From Ramlibacter ginsenosidimutans (lineage in GTDB: Bacteria > Pseudomonadota > Gammaproteobacteria > Burkholderiales > Burkholderiaceae_C): a stretch of 64,000 bases of DNA. The stretch lies in assembly GCF_042678185.1 (NCBI RefSeq), contig NZ_JBHUDQ010000005.1. The stretch is one strand, 5' to 3'. Under the pieces are notes generated by a model, which ran no database searches, was not told the DNA's origin, and worked only from the letters and a program-made list of their open reading frames with translations. How positions within the stretch are numbered: position 1 is the stretch's first letter; the number at the start of each line of letters is the position of its first letter. Positions 42,614-51,176 of the stretch are shown one piece after another. Made by a program: the position numbers and the translations under genes.

Positions 42614-42694
42614 AAGCGGGATGGAGGGTTCCGGCCCGATTCTGCACCGGCCGGAAAAGGACTACGCTAGCGCCAGCAAAGTACGGAGCCCCGC

Positions 42695-44341
42695 ATGGCC
42701 AGCATCTTCGACCAGGACCTCCCGCGCAACGAGGCGAACTTCACGCCCTTGTCTCCCTTGTCCTTCCTGGAGCGCGCCGCCGACGTCTACCCGCAACGCA
42801 CGGCGGTGGTCTACGGCGGCCTGCGCCGCACGTGGTCCGAGGTCTACGAGCGCTGCCGCCGCCTGGCCAGCGCCTTGCAGCGCGCCGGCCTGGGCAAGGG
42901 CGACACGGTGGCCGTGATGCTGCCCAACGTGCCGCCGATGGTGGAGGCGCATTTCGGCATCCCCATGGCCGGCGCGGTGCTCAACACGCTCAACACGCGG
43001 CTGGATCCGGAGGCGATCGCGTTCATGCTGGATCACGGCGAGGCCAAGGCGGTGCTCGTCGATCCCGAGTTCGCGCCGGCGATGCAGAAGGCCATCGCGC
43101 TGCGCAAGGAGTCCCGGCCGCTGCTGGTCATCGACGCCGAGGATGCGCTCTTCACGGGCGCCCCTCAGCGCATCGGCAGCACGACCTACGAGGACTTCCT
43201 GGCCACGGGCGACCCGGCGTTCGCCTGGGAACTGCCTTCGGACGAGTGGGACGCGATCGCGCTGAACTACACCAGCGGGACGACCGGCAACCCGAAGGGC
43301 GTGGTCTACCACCACCGCGGCGCGGCGATCAATGCCATCTCCAACATCCTCGAGTGGGACATGCCCAAGCACCCGGTGTACCTGTGGACGCTGCCGATGT
43401 TCCACTGCAACGGCTGGTGCTTCCCCTGGACGGTGGCCGCACGCGCGGGTGTCAATGTGTGCTTGCGCAAGGTGGAGGCGCAGGCGATGGCCGACGCCAT
43501 CCGCGAGTACGGCGTCACGCACTACTGCGGCGCGCCCATCGTCCACAGCCTGCTGGTGAACGCACCCGAGGCGCTGAAGAAGGGCCTGCCGGCCGGCGTG
43601 AAGGCGATGGTCGCGGGGGCGGCGCCGCCGGCATCGCTGATCGAGGGGATGGAGCAGATGGGCTTCGACCTCACGCACGTGTACGGCCTGACCGAGGTCT
43701 ATGGGCCGGCGACCGCCTGCGCGAAGCACGAGGCCTGGGATGGCCTGGACATCGGCGAGCGCGCCCGGCTGAACGCGCGCCAGGGCGTGCGCTACCACCT
43801 GCAGCGCAGCGCCCGCGTGCTGGACCCGCACAGCCTGCAGCCCGTGCCCTGGGACGGCGAGACCATGGGCGAGATCATGTTCCGCGGCAACATCACCATG
43901 AAGGGCTACCTGAAGAACGCCAAGGCAACGCAGGAAGCGTTCGCGGGCGGCTGGTACCACACGGGCGACCTCGCGGTGCAGTACCCCGACGGCTACATCA
44001 AGATCAAGGACCGCAGCAAGGACATCATCATCTCGGGCGGCGAGAACATCTCGTCGATCGAGGTCGAGGACGTGCTGTACCGGCACCCGGAGGTGCTGGC
44101 CGCGGCCGTCGTGGCCAAGCCCGACGCCAAGTGGGGCGAGACGCCGTGCGCGTTCATCGAGCTGAAGGCCGGCTCGAAGGCCACGCCCGAGGAGATCGTC
44201 GCCCACTGCAGGAAGCACCTTGCGGGCTTCAAGGTGCCGCGCGCCGTGGTCTTCGGCGAGCTGCCCAAGACCTCCACCGGCAAGATCCAGAAGTTCGAGC
44301 TGCGCAAGCAGGCCGGCTCGGCCAGCGCCATCGACGTGTAG
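42695..44341 (+). CDS. Acyl-CoA synthetase (AMP-forming)
   Basis: A 548-residue ANL-superfamily ligase. The ATP motif YTSGTTGNPKG is at 192-202, the adenine motif VYGLTEVYGPA near 330, the A8 hinge GGWYHTGDLAVQYPDGYIKIKDRSKDIIISGGENIS near 420-450, and catalytic Lys530 in STGKIQKF. It resembles medium/short-chain fatty acid ligases (AlkK, DmdB type) and would activate a carboxylic acid with ATP and CoA. It is divergent from dnaG (81-bp spacer, which contains a TTCCGGCC/GGCCGGAA hairpin). Confidence 0.92.
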   Translation: MASIFDQDLPRNEANFTPLSPLSFLERAADVYPQRTAVVYGGLRRTWSEVYERCRRLASALQRAGLGKGDTVAVMLPNVPPMVEAHFGIPMAGAVLNTLNTRLDPEAIAFMLDHGEAKAVLVDPEFAPAMQKAIALRKESRPLLVIDAEDALFTGAPQRIGSTTYEDFLATGDPAFAWELPSDEWDAIALNYTSGTTGNPKGVVYHHRGAAINAISNILEWDMPKHPVYLWTLPMFHCNGWCFPWTVAARAGVNVCLRKVEAQAMADAIREYGVTHYCGAPIVHSLLVNAPEALKKGLPAGVKAMVAGAAPPASLIEGMEQMGFDLTHVYGLTEVYGPATACAKHEAWDGLDIGERARLNARQGVRYHLQRSARVLDPHSLQPVPWDGETMGEIMFRGNITMKGYLKNAKATQEAFAGGWYHTGDLAVQYPDGYIKIKDRSKDIIISGGENISSIEVEDVLYRHPEVLAAAVVAKPDAKWGETPCAFIELKAGSKATPEEIVAHCRKHLAGFKVPRAVVFGELPKTSTGKIQKFELRKQAGSASAIDV

Positions 44342-44387
44342 CGCCGCGCGCCCCACGGGCGGCGGAGGGCGAGGCATACTCGTCCGC

Positions 44388-45266
44388 ATGTCCGTCCTGA
44401 GTCCTGCCAGCGCCTACGTGCTCGCCAACCCCGGTAAGTTCGCGCTCAAGGTCTTCAAGGGCTTCCAGGCGAACCAGGGCCTGCTGCTGGCAGGCGCCGT
44501 CGCGTACTACGCGCTGCTGTCGGTGGTGCCGCTGATGATCCTGACGGTGATCGCGCTGTCGCACCTGGTCGACCAGCGCGAGTTGCTCGCCACCATCGGC
44601 CGCTACCTCGAGTGGCTGACGCCGGGCCAGTCGCGCGCCATCGTCACCGAGCTGTCGAACTTCGTCGCGCACCGGGACGTGATCGGCTGGCTGCTGCTGG
44701 TCACGATGCTGTTCTTCAGCTCGCTGGCCTTCACCGTGCTGGAGAAGGCGATGTCGGTCATCTTCCTGCACCGCTTCACCGTGCGGCGGCGGCACTTCCT
44801 CGTGTCAGCGCTGCTGCCCTACTGCTACATCTTCGCCCTGGGCTTCGGGTTGCTGGTGGTGACCCTCGTCGCGGGGGTGATCCAGGCCATCGGCCAGGAC
44901 CAGGTGAGCTTCCTTGGCTTCGACTGGTCGCTCGGCGGCGTGTCCGGCGTGCTGCTCTACCTGCTGGGCCTCGCCGGCGAGATCCTGCTGCTCACCTCGA
45001 TCTACATGGTGATGCCGGTCGGCCGGCTGTGGTGGCGGCATGCGCTGGTGGGCGGCGTCACGTCGACGGTGCTGTGGGAGATCACGCGGCGCGTCCTCGT
45101 CTGGTACTTCAGCACGCTGTCGCAGGTGAGCGTGGTCTACGGCTCGCTCACCACCGCCATCGTCGTGCTGTTCAGCCTGGAGATCGCCGCGACCTTGCTG
45201 CTGCTGGGCGCGCAGGTGATCTCCGAGTACGAGCGCATCGACCGCGGGCCGGTCAGTCGCCCATGA
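44388..45266 (+). CDS. YihY/BrkB family membrane protein
   Basis: A 292-residue inner-membrane protein with about six membrane spans. Family motifs: FQANQGLLLAGAVAYYALLSVVPLMILTVIAL, FSSLAFTVLEKAMSVIF, and the C-terminal FSTLSQVSVVYGSLTTAIVVLFSLEIAATLLLLGAQVISEYER. Earlier called ribonuclease BN in error; the real function of YihY is unsettled. It overlaps the end of the convergent gamma-glutamyltransferase gene by 14 bp. Confidence 0.9.
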   Translation: MSVLSPASAYVLANPGKFALKVFKGFQANQGLLLAGAVAYYALLSVVPLMILTVIALSHLVDQRELLATIGRYLEWLTPGQSRAIVTELSNFVAHRDVIGWLLLVTMLFFSSLAFTVLEKAMSVIFLHRFTVRRRHFLVSALLPYCYIFALGFGLLVVTLVAGVIQAIGQDQVSFLGFDWSLGGVSGVLLYLLGLAGEILLLTSIYMVMPVGRLWWRHALVGGVTSTVLWEITRRVLVWYFSTLSQVSVVYGSLTTAIVVLFSLEIAATLLLLGAQVISEYERIDRGPVSRP

Positions 45267-47076
45267 CGATGCCGTCGCGGCGAGGATCGGCCCCGCCGAA
45301 CCAGCCGCCGGGCGTGCGCTGGATCGCCTGGATGCCTGCGGGGAACGGGACCTGCTCGACCTCGTGGCCCATGGACTGCAAGGCCCGGACCGTCGCGGGC
45401 GGGAAGCGATTCGGCTCCAACAGCGTCGGGCCGTTGAGCGAACCGAAGTTGGGCAGTTCGATGGCGCGCTGCACGTCCAGGCCCCAGTCCAGCACTCCGT
45501 AGAGGTGCTTCGCCACCTGGTGAATGATCATGGGGCCGCCCATGGCGCCGGTGACCATCACGAGCTGGCCGCTGGCCTTGTCGAAAACGAAGGTGGGGTC
45601 CATCGACGAGCGCGGCCGTTTGCCCGGCTGCACGCGGTTCGCGACCGGACGGCCGTCGGCCCCGGCCGGCGCGAAGTTGAAGTCGGTAAGTTCGTTGTTC
45701 AGCACGAAGCCCTTCACCATCTGCCGCGAGCCGAACTGGTCTTCCACGGTCGTCGTCATCGACACCGCATTGCCGTACGGGTCAACGATGCTCACCTGCG
45801 AGGTGCCGTGCTCGGGTTGGGCCTCGGCAGGCGCCAGCGCGACGGCGGCCCCGGGGTTGCCGGGCTGAGCCGTCTTCATGCTGGCGGGCCCGATCAGCCG
45901 TGCACGACGCGCGAGGTAGGCAGGCGCGAGCAGGCTCTCCCAGCGGCCGGCGGGCGGCTGCACGAAGTCGGGATCACCCACGTAGAGGCCGCGATCCGCG
46001 AACGCGAGGCGCGCCGCTTCGGTATAGAGGTGCAGCCAGGGTGCGGTAGGCAGTCCGTTCGCGAGCGGGATGCCGCTTGCGGGCGTTTGCGAGAGGATGC
46101 CCAGGATCTGCGCCACGGCGATCGCGCCGGAGCCGGGCGGCGGGAAGCCGCAGATGCGGTAGTCGTGTGCGTGTGCGCGGTAGTCGCTGCAGAGCGGCTG
46201 GCGTTCCCTGGCCCGGTACCCGGCGAGATCGGCCAGCGTCATCGCGCCAGGGTTCGTCGCATGGCCGCGGACTTTCGCGACGATGGCCTGCGCCACTTCG
46301 CCCTCGTAGAACGCGCTGCTGCCTTCCCTGGCGATGCGGCGCAGCACCTGCGCGAGCTCGGGGTTGCGCAGCCGCGTGCCGGCCGGCAGCGGCTTGCCGT
46401 CGGCCGTGTAGAAATAGGCGAATGCGGCGGGATCGTTGCGGAAGAATCGATCCGAAGAAAGCTGCGCGTGCAGCCGTTCGCTGATCGGGAAGCCGTTCTC
46501 CGCCAGCCAGATGGCAGGCGCGAACAGCGTCGCCCAGGGCAGTCGGCCGTGCTCGCGGTGCGCGAGTTCCTGCATGCGCAGCACGCCCGGCACGCCGACC
46601 GAACGTCCTCCGACCACCGCCGCATGGAACGACAGCGGCTTCCCGTCCGCATCGAGGAACAGCCGCTCGGTGGCTGCGGCAGGAGCGGTCTCGCGGCCGT
46701 CGTAGGCGACGACGTCGTGGCCGTCGTAGTGCAGCAGGAAGGCGCCGCCGCCGATGCCGCTCGATTGCGGCTCGACCAGCGTCAGCACCGCCTGCACGGC
46801 GACCGCCGCGTCGACGGCCGTCCCGCCGGCACGCAGCACCTGGTAGCCCGCGTCCACGGCCAGCGGATGCGCGGCGGCCACGGCAAAGGTGTGCGTCGCC
46901 CAGCCCGGCTTCGCCGTGCCGTTGAAGGCCACGGGCGGCAGCTCGGAAGGCGGTTGGTAGGTGAAGGACGGCGGGGTGCTGGCGCAGCCTGCAAGCAGGC
47001 CCGCCGCGATCAGCAGGGAATGGACGAGGCGACGCACGCGGCGACTATAGGGCCGCCGCGCATGCGCCGGGCTCAC
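45253..47076 (-). CDS. ggt: Gamma-glutamyltransferase, lipoprotein form
   Basis: A 607-residue Ntn-hydrolase precursor. The autocleavage/nucleophile threonine is Thr425 in EHGTSQVSIVD, and the glutamate-binding GGPMIIHQV-type motif follows near 525. The N-terminus has a lipobox LLAGC (Cys31), so it is probably anchored to the periplasmic face of a membrane. It hydrolyses glutathione and other gamma-glutamyl compounds. The GTG at 47076 overlaps the SDR stop (GTGA); another GTG at 47037 would give a shorter, more usual signal peptide and is a real alternative. Confidence 0.92.
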   Translation of the reverse strand: MSPAHARRPYSRRVRRLVHSLLIAAGLLAGCASTPPSFTYQPPSELPPVAFNGTAKPGWATHTFAVAAAHPLAVDAGYQVLRAGGTAVDAAVAVQAVLTLVEPQSSGIGGGAFLLHYDGHDVVAYDGRETAPAAATERLFLDADGKPLSFHAAVVGGRSVGVPGVLRMQELAHREHGRLPWATLFAPAIWLAENGFPISERLHAQLSSDRFFRNDPAAFAYFYTADGKPLPAGTRLRNPELAQVLRRIAREGSSAFYEGEVAQAIVAKVRGHATNPGAMTLADLAGYRARERQPLCSDYRAHAHDYRICGFPPPGSGAIAVAQILGILSQTPASGIPLANGLPTAPWLHLYTEAARLAFADRGLYVGDPDFVQPPAGRWESLLAPAYLARRARLIGPASMKTAQPGNPGAAVALAPAEAQPEHGTSQVSIVDPYGNAVSMTTTVEDQFGSRQMVKGFVLNNELTDFNFAPAGADGRPVANRVQPGKRPRSSMDPTFVFDKASGQLVMVTGAMGGPMIIHQVAKHLYGVLDWGLDVQRAIELPNFGSLNGPTLLEPNRFPPATVRALQSMGHEVEQVPFPAGIQAIQRTPGGWFGGADPRRDGIVMGD

Positions 47077-47831
47077 TTCGGCGCCAGCCGGATCGCTCCG
47101 TCGAGGCGGATCACTTCGCCATTGAGCATGTCGTTCTCGAAGATGTGCTTCGCGAGCTTCGCGTAGTCCTCGGGCGTGCCCAGGCGCGAAGGGAAGGGCA
47201 CGCTGGCGGCGAGCGCGTCCTGCACTTCCTTGGGCATGCCGAACAGCATGGGCGTGCCGAAGATGCCAGGGGCGATCGTCATGTTGCGGATGCCGTTGCG
47301 CGCGAGATCCCGGGCGATGGGGAGCGTCATGCCGACGACGCCGCCCTTGGACGCGCTGTACGCAGCCTGGCCGATCTGGCCGTCATAGGCCGCCACCGAT
47401 GCGGTGGAGATCATGCAGCCGCGTTCGCCGGTGGCCTCGGGCGTGTTCTTCGCCATGGCTTCGGCGGCCAGGCGGATCATGTTGAAGGAACCCACCAGGT
47501 TGACCATCACGGTCTTGGTGAACACGCCGAGGTTGTGCGCGCCGTTCTTGCCCACCGTCTTCTCCGCCGGCGCGATGCCGGCGCAGTTCACGAGGCCCAT
47601 CAGCTTGCCGAGCGACACGGCCTTGGCCACCACCGCCTGGCCATCCGCCTCCTGGCTCACGTCGCACTTCACGAAGGCGCCGCCGATCTCGCGCGCGACC
47701 TGCTCGCCCTTGTCGGCCTGCATGTCCGCGATCACGACCTTGCCGCCGCTGGCGGCCAGCATGCGCGCGGTACCCTCGCCGAGGCCCGATGCGCCGCCGG
47801 TGACGATGAAGACCTTGCCCTGGATGTCCAT
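47073..47831 (-). CDS. SDR dehydrogenase (3-hydroxyacyl-CoA dehydrogenase type 2-like)
   Basis: A 252-residue short-chain dehydrogenase. The cofactor motif TGGASGLG is at 11-18, NCAGIAPA near 83, and the catalytic Ser/Tyr/Lys set in ISTASVAAYDGQIGQAAYSASKGGV. The AEKTVGKNGAHNLGVFTKTVMVNLVGSFN insert and GIFGTPMLFGMP are typical of the HSD17B10/FadB-like type, which oxidises short-chain 3-hydroxyacyl-CoA with NAD. AGGAGG precedes its ATG. It precedes the ggt gene with overlapping stop and start. Confidence 0.9.
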   Translation of the reverse strand: MDIQGKVFIVTGGASGLGEGTARMLAASGGKVVIADMQADKGEQVAREIGGAFVKCDVSQEADGQAVVAKAVSLGKLMGLVNCAGIAPAEKTVGKNGAHNLGVFTKTVMVNLVGSFNMIRLAAEAMAKNTPEATGERGCMISTASVAAYDGQIGQAAYSASKGGVVGMTLPIARDLARNGIRNMTIAPGIFGTPMLFGMPKEVQDALAASVPFPSRLGTPEDYAKLAKHIFENDMLNGEVIRLDGAIRLAPK

Positions 47832-47960
47832 CTCTTGCCTCCTGTGACCTGAAGTTCGCGCAGATTATGGGCGATGGCTCGCGCGGTCCCGGTGGCCTTC
47901 GAGCTCATGGTTAGCATACGAGGCTTGGCAGTATCGGCTTCGGCCACAGGCACCTCCCTC

Positions 47961-48887
47961 ATGCACATTCCTTTCCGTACGGCGCGCCGGCAGGCGGGCC
48001 GCACGCTCATCGCTTCGCTCCTCGTGCTGCTGGCCGCTTGCGCCAGCGCTCCCCAGCCCGCACCCGAGCCCAGTGCGCCGCCCGTCGTCGTGCAGAAGCG
48101 GCCGCCGCGCATCGGGCTCGCGCTCGGCGGCGGCGCCGCGCGGGGATTCGCGCACGTGGGCGTGATCGAGGTACTGGAAGAGGCCGGGATCAAGCCGGAC
48201 CTGGTGGTGGGCACGTCGGCCGGCAGCCTGGTCGCGGCCCTGTATGCGAGCGGGCGCGACGGCCGGCAGTTGCAGCAGTCCGCGATGGCGATGGACGAGG
48301 CGGCGTTCGCCGACTGGACGCTGCCGATCTTCAGCCGCGGCCTGCTGCGCGGCGAGGCACTGGCGCGCTACGTGGACACGCAGGTGAACCACAAGCTGAT
48401 CGAGAACATGACGCTGCCGCTGGGGATCGTCGCGACCGACCTGAAGACCGGGCAGGGCGTGCTGTTCCGGCGCGGCGACACGGGGACCGCGGTGCGTGCC
48501 TCGAGCGCCGTGCCGGCCGTGTTCCTGCCCGTCAAGATCGGCGCGCAGGAGTTCGTGGACGGCGGCCTGGTCTCGCCCGTGCCCGTGCGCTACGCGCGGC
48601 AGATGGGCGCCGAGGTGGTGATCGCCGTCGACATCTCGAGCGCGCCCGAAGGCAACCCCTACGGCGACACCGTGCAGGTGCTCTTGCAGACTTTCGCCAT
48701 CATGGGCAAGAGCATCAACGGCTGGGAGCTCAAGGACGCGGACGTGGTGGTGCGGCCGGCGCTCGCCGGCATGGGCAGCGGCGACTTCGCCGGCAAGCGC
48801 CGGGCCATCGAGGCCGGACGGGCCGCCATGCAGGCGGCACTGCCGCAGCTGAGGGCCGCCCTCGAGGCGAAGGCGCACGCGCCCTGA
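47961..48887 (+). CDS. Patatin-like phospholipase lipoprotein
   Basis: A 308-residue RssA/NTE-type serine hydrolase. The oxyanion motif GGGAARG, the nucleophile elbow GTSAG and the DGG aspartate (FVDGGLVSPVP) complete the Ser-Asp dyad. I start at the ATG at 47961, which gives a lipoprotein signal (LLVLLAACAS); the frame upstream is open but unsupported. It probably hydrolyses acyl esters at the membrane. It is divergent from the SDR gene. Confidence 0.87.
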   Translation: MHIPFRTARRQAGRTLIASLLVLLAACASAPQPAPEPSAPPVVVQKRPPRIGLALGGGAARGFAHVGVIEVLEEAGIKPDLVVGTSAGSLVAALYASGRDGRQLQQSAMAMDEAAFADWTLPIFSRGLLRGEALARYVDTQVNHKLIENMTLPLGIVATDLKTGQGVLFRRGDTGTAVRASSAVPAVFLPVKIGAQEFVDGGLVSPVPVRYARQMGAEVVIAVDISSAPEGNPYGDTVQVLLQTFAIMGKSINGWELKDADVVVRPALAGMGSGDFAGKRRAIEAGRAAMQAALPQLRAALEAKAHAP

Positions 48888-49089
48888 CGGAAACGCGAGC
48901 GCCAGGAAAAAGGCCACCCCATCTTGCGATGGGGTGGCCAATGGATCCCTGAACCAGCGATGGTGTCGAAAGGACCCGAGGAGACAACCTGAAGAAACTC
49001 CCGGCGGACCGGGCGATTCGATGGAGTGCCAGCCTATGGGCGAGGTTCCTGTTCCGCCGAAAAGGCGTCAGGAACGCTCAATTCATTGC
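48888..49089. other. Intergenic spacer between patatin and phasin genes
   Basis: Apart from the hairpin terminator at 48907-48939, the 202-bp convergent spacer shows no gene. Its composition around 48955-49000 is less GC-rich than the genes on either side. Confidence 0.4.
48907..48939 (-). terminator. Intrinsic terminator after the phasin gene
   Basis: A perfect 12-bp stem (GGCCACCCCATC / GATGGGGTGGCC) with a TTGC loop, followed on the minus strand by TTTTT (48911-48907). It ends leftward transcription from the phasin gene and probably also slows rightward transcription from the patatin gene. Confidence 0.82.
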
Positions 49090-49635
49090 TCAGCGCTTGG
49101 CCTTGGTCGTGGTCTTCGCGGCGTTCACGGCCTGGCTGGCCACGGCGTTGAAGTTGGCTTCGGCGACGTCGGTCGCTTGCTTGACGGCCTTCTGCACGGA
49201 TTCCAGAGCGTTGTTGCCGGCGGCAACGGCGCTCTTGAACACCGCGACGGCGGTCTCGGAACCGGCGGGCGCGTTCTTGGCGGCGTTGTCCACGACGGCT
49301 AGGAACTTCTTCTGCACGTCGGAGAACTGGCCTTCGACGGCCTTGGTGAACTCGGCGCCGGTGGAGGTGCTGATGTCGTAGAGGTGACGGCTGTAGGCAG
49401 CGGTCTTCTCGGCCAGGGGCTGGAACAGGGCGGCTTGCAGCGCCAGCAGTTCCTGGGCGTCCTTGACGTTCAGCATGGATTGGGTGGTCTCGGCGGCTTC
49501 GGCCAGGGCGGCCTTGGTCGCGGTGACGTTCAGCTCGACGAGCTTCTCGACGCCTTCGAAGGCCTTGGAGGTCAGGCCAAAGAGGGTTTCGACATTTGCC
49601 TTCTGGGCGGCCATCAGTTGTTCAGCGGTCAGCAT
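49090..49635 (-). CDS. phaP: Phasin family protein (PHA granule-associated)
   Basis: A 181-residue helical, Ala-rich protein of the Phasin_2 type: AEQLMAAQKANVETLFGLTSKAFEGVEKLVELNVTATKAALAE, and a C-terminal AVASQAVNAAKTTTKAKR. It coats polyhydroxyalkanoate granules in the cytoplasm. GGAGAAG precedes the ATG. A strong promoter with repeated GTTGCAGC elements lies just upstream, and a strong terminator follows, fitting an abundant single-gene transcript. No PHA synthase is in the window. Confidence 0.92.
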   Translation of the reverse strand: MLTAEQLMAAQKANVETLFGLTSKAFEGVEKLVELNVTATKAALAEAAETTQSMLNVKDAQELLALQAALFQPLAEKTAAYSRHLYDISTSTGAEFTKAVEGQFSDVQKKFLAVVDNAAKNAPAGSETAVAVFKSAVAAGNNALESVQKAVKQATDVAEANFNAVASQAVNAAKTTTKAKR

Positions 49636-49683
49636 GGATCTTCTCCGGGTGGTTTAGGGGGCTCGGAGCTGCCCTGAAACCGT

Positions 49684-49757
49684 GTTGCAGCGCAGCATGG
49701 ATCGAAGTATATGGGTACCGCTGGCCATTGCAAGCGTTTTTTGTTGCGTTGCAGCAA
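49684..49757 (-). promoter_or_regulatory. Phasin promoter with repeated GTTGCAGC sites
   Basis: On the minus strand: -35 TTGCAA (49733-49728), 16 bp, -10 TATACT (49711-49706). The octamer GTTGCAGC (as read on the plus strand) occurs at 49748-49755, upstream of the -35, and at 49684-49691, just after the expected start. PhaR-type repressors bind TGC-rich sites around phasin promoters; these are candidates. Confidence 0.62.
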
Positions 49758-49803
49758 ACTAGGGAAGATCCCCTAATTCCTGCCGGCCCGCAGAATCGCA
49801 GCC

Positions 49804-50733
49804 ATGCAGGTCTTCTATGCGGATCAGTTCGTGCTGCCCCTGCCGACGGGCCACCGTTTCCCGATGGGCAAGTACCGGCTGCTGAGGGACAGGCTGGCCG
49901 AAGAGCTTCCGGAGATCCGGCTGGCCCAGGCCCGGCCCGCCACGGACGGTGAACTGGCCCTGGTCCACACGCCGGCCTACATCCAGGCCATAGCCGACGG
50001 CAGCGTCGACCCGAAGATCCTGCGCGAGATCGGTTTTCCCTGGAGCCAGGCGATGGCCGAACGCGCGCGGCGTTCCGTCGGGGCGACGATCGCGGCTTGC
50101 CGCACCGCGTTCGAGCAAGGCGTGGCGGCGAACATCGCCGGCGGCACGCACCACGCGTACCCCGACCGGGGCGGCGGCTTCTGCGTGTTCAACGACGCCG
50201 CCGTGGCCGCGCGCCTGATGCAGGCCGAGCGCGTCCGGACGCAGCGGGCGCCCTTGCGCGTGGCCGTGATCGACCTGGACGTGCACCAGGGCAACGGCAC
50301 GGCGCGCATCTTCCGCGACGACCCCACCGTGTTCACGCTCTCCCTGCACGGACAGAAGAACTTTCCTTTCCGCAAGGAAGCGAGCGACCTCGACGTCGAC
50401 CTGCCCGATGGCACCGGCGACGACGCTTACCTGCACGCACTGGAACGCGCGCTGGACGAACTGGCGCATCGCTTCGATCCCGGCCTGGTCATCTACCTGG
50501 CAGGCGCCGACCCGCACGAGGGCGACCGCCTGGGACGGCTGAAGCTCACTTGGGACGGACTCGAGGCGCGCGACCGGCGCGTGTTCGACTGGGCCTGGCA
50601 GCGTGGCGTGCCGCTCGCGTTCGCCATGGCAGGCGGCTACGGACACAGGCTGGAGGACACGGTGCAGGTGCAGGTCAACACCTTCGCAGTGGCGCTGGCC
50701 TATGCGCGGCGCTGGCACAATCGCCCGCGATGA
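49804..50733 (+). CDS. Histone deacetylase-family amidohydrolase
   Basis: A 309-residue zinc hydrolase of the HDAC/acetoin-utilisation fold. The active-site pair His116/His117 is in GGTHHAYPDRGGGFCVFND; zinc ligands are Asp159 and His161 (VIDLDVHQGNG) and Asp236 (AGADPHEGDRLG). Bacterial members deacetylate small amides such as acetylpolyamines, or proteins. It overlaps the thioesterase gene by four bases (ATGA), so its substrate may be connected with acyl-CoA metabolism. The usual catalytic Tyr is in AMAGGYGHRLED. Confidence 0.88.
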   Translation: MQVFYADQFVLPLPTGHRFPMGKYRLLRDRLAEELPEIRLAQARPATDGELALVHTPAYIQAIADGSVDPKILREIGFPWSQAMAERARRSVGATIAACRTAFEQGVAANIAGGTHHAYPDRGGGFCVFNDAAVAARLMQAERVRTQRAPLRVAVIDLDVHQGNGTARIFRDDPTVFTLSLHGQKNFPFRKEASDLDVDLPDGTGDDAYLHALERALDELAHRFDPGLVIYLAGADPHEGDRLGRLKLTWDGLEARDRRVFDWAWQRGVPLAFAMAGGYGHRLEDTVQVQVNTFAVALAYARRWHNRPR

Positions 50734-51176
50734 CCGATCCGATACCCGCGAAGCCGCAGCCGGAGGGGCGCGGCGGCTACAAGGCCTTTCGCGCGATCCC
50801 CACGCGCTGGATGGACAACGACGCCTACGGCCACGTCAACAACGTCGTCTACTACAGCTGGTTCGACACGGCGGTCAACGCGCACCTGATCGAGCAGGGC
50901 GCGCTGGACATCCACCAGGGCGAGACCATCGGCCTGGTGATCGAGACCCAGTGCAACTATTTCGCGCCGGTGGAGTTCCCGCAGGTCGTGGAAGCGGGCC
51001 TGCGGGTGGCGAAGCTCGGGTCGTCCAGCGTCCGCTACGAGGTGGGCCTGTTCCTGCAGGGAGAATCCATGACCGCGGCCAAGGGCCACTTCATCCACGT
51101 CTACGTCGACCGCGCGAGCCGCCGGCCCACTGCCTTGCCCCAGCGCCTCAGGCGCGTGCTGGAGGCCTTGCAATGA
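50730..51176 (+). CDS. 4HBT/YbgC-type acyl-CoA thioesterase
   Basis: A 148-residue hot-dog fold thioesterase. The catalytic Asp lies in TRWMDNDAYGHVNNVVYYSWFDT, the typical 4-hydroxybenzoyl-CoA-thioesterase motif. It hydrolyses an acyl-CoA thioester in the cytoplasm. It overlaps its neighbours by four bases on each side (ATGA), making a tightly coupled three-gene operon with the HDAC-like and nitroreductase genes. Confidence 0.9.
   Translation: MTDPIPAKPQPEGRGGYKAFRAIPTRWMDNDAYGHVNNVVYYSWFDTAVNAHLIEQGALDIHQGETIGLVIETQCNYFAPVEFPQVVEAGLRVAKLGSSSVRYEVGLFLQGESMTAAKGHFIHVYVDRASRRPTALPQRLRRVLEALQ

Noticed and set aside
47874..47960. Extended N-terminus of the patatin lipoprotein
   Set aside because: The shorter start gives a proper lipoprotein signal with LLAAC; the extension would bury it.
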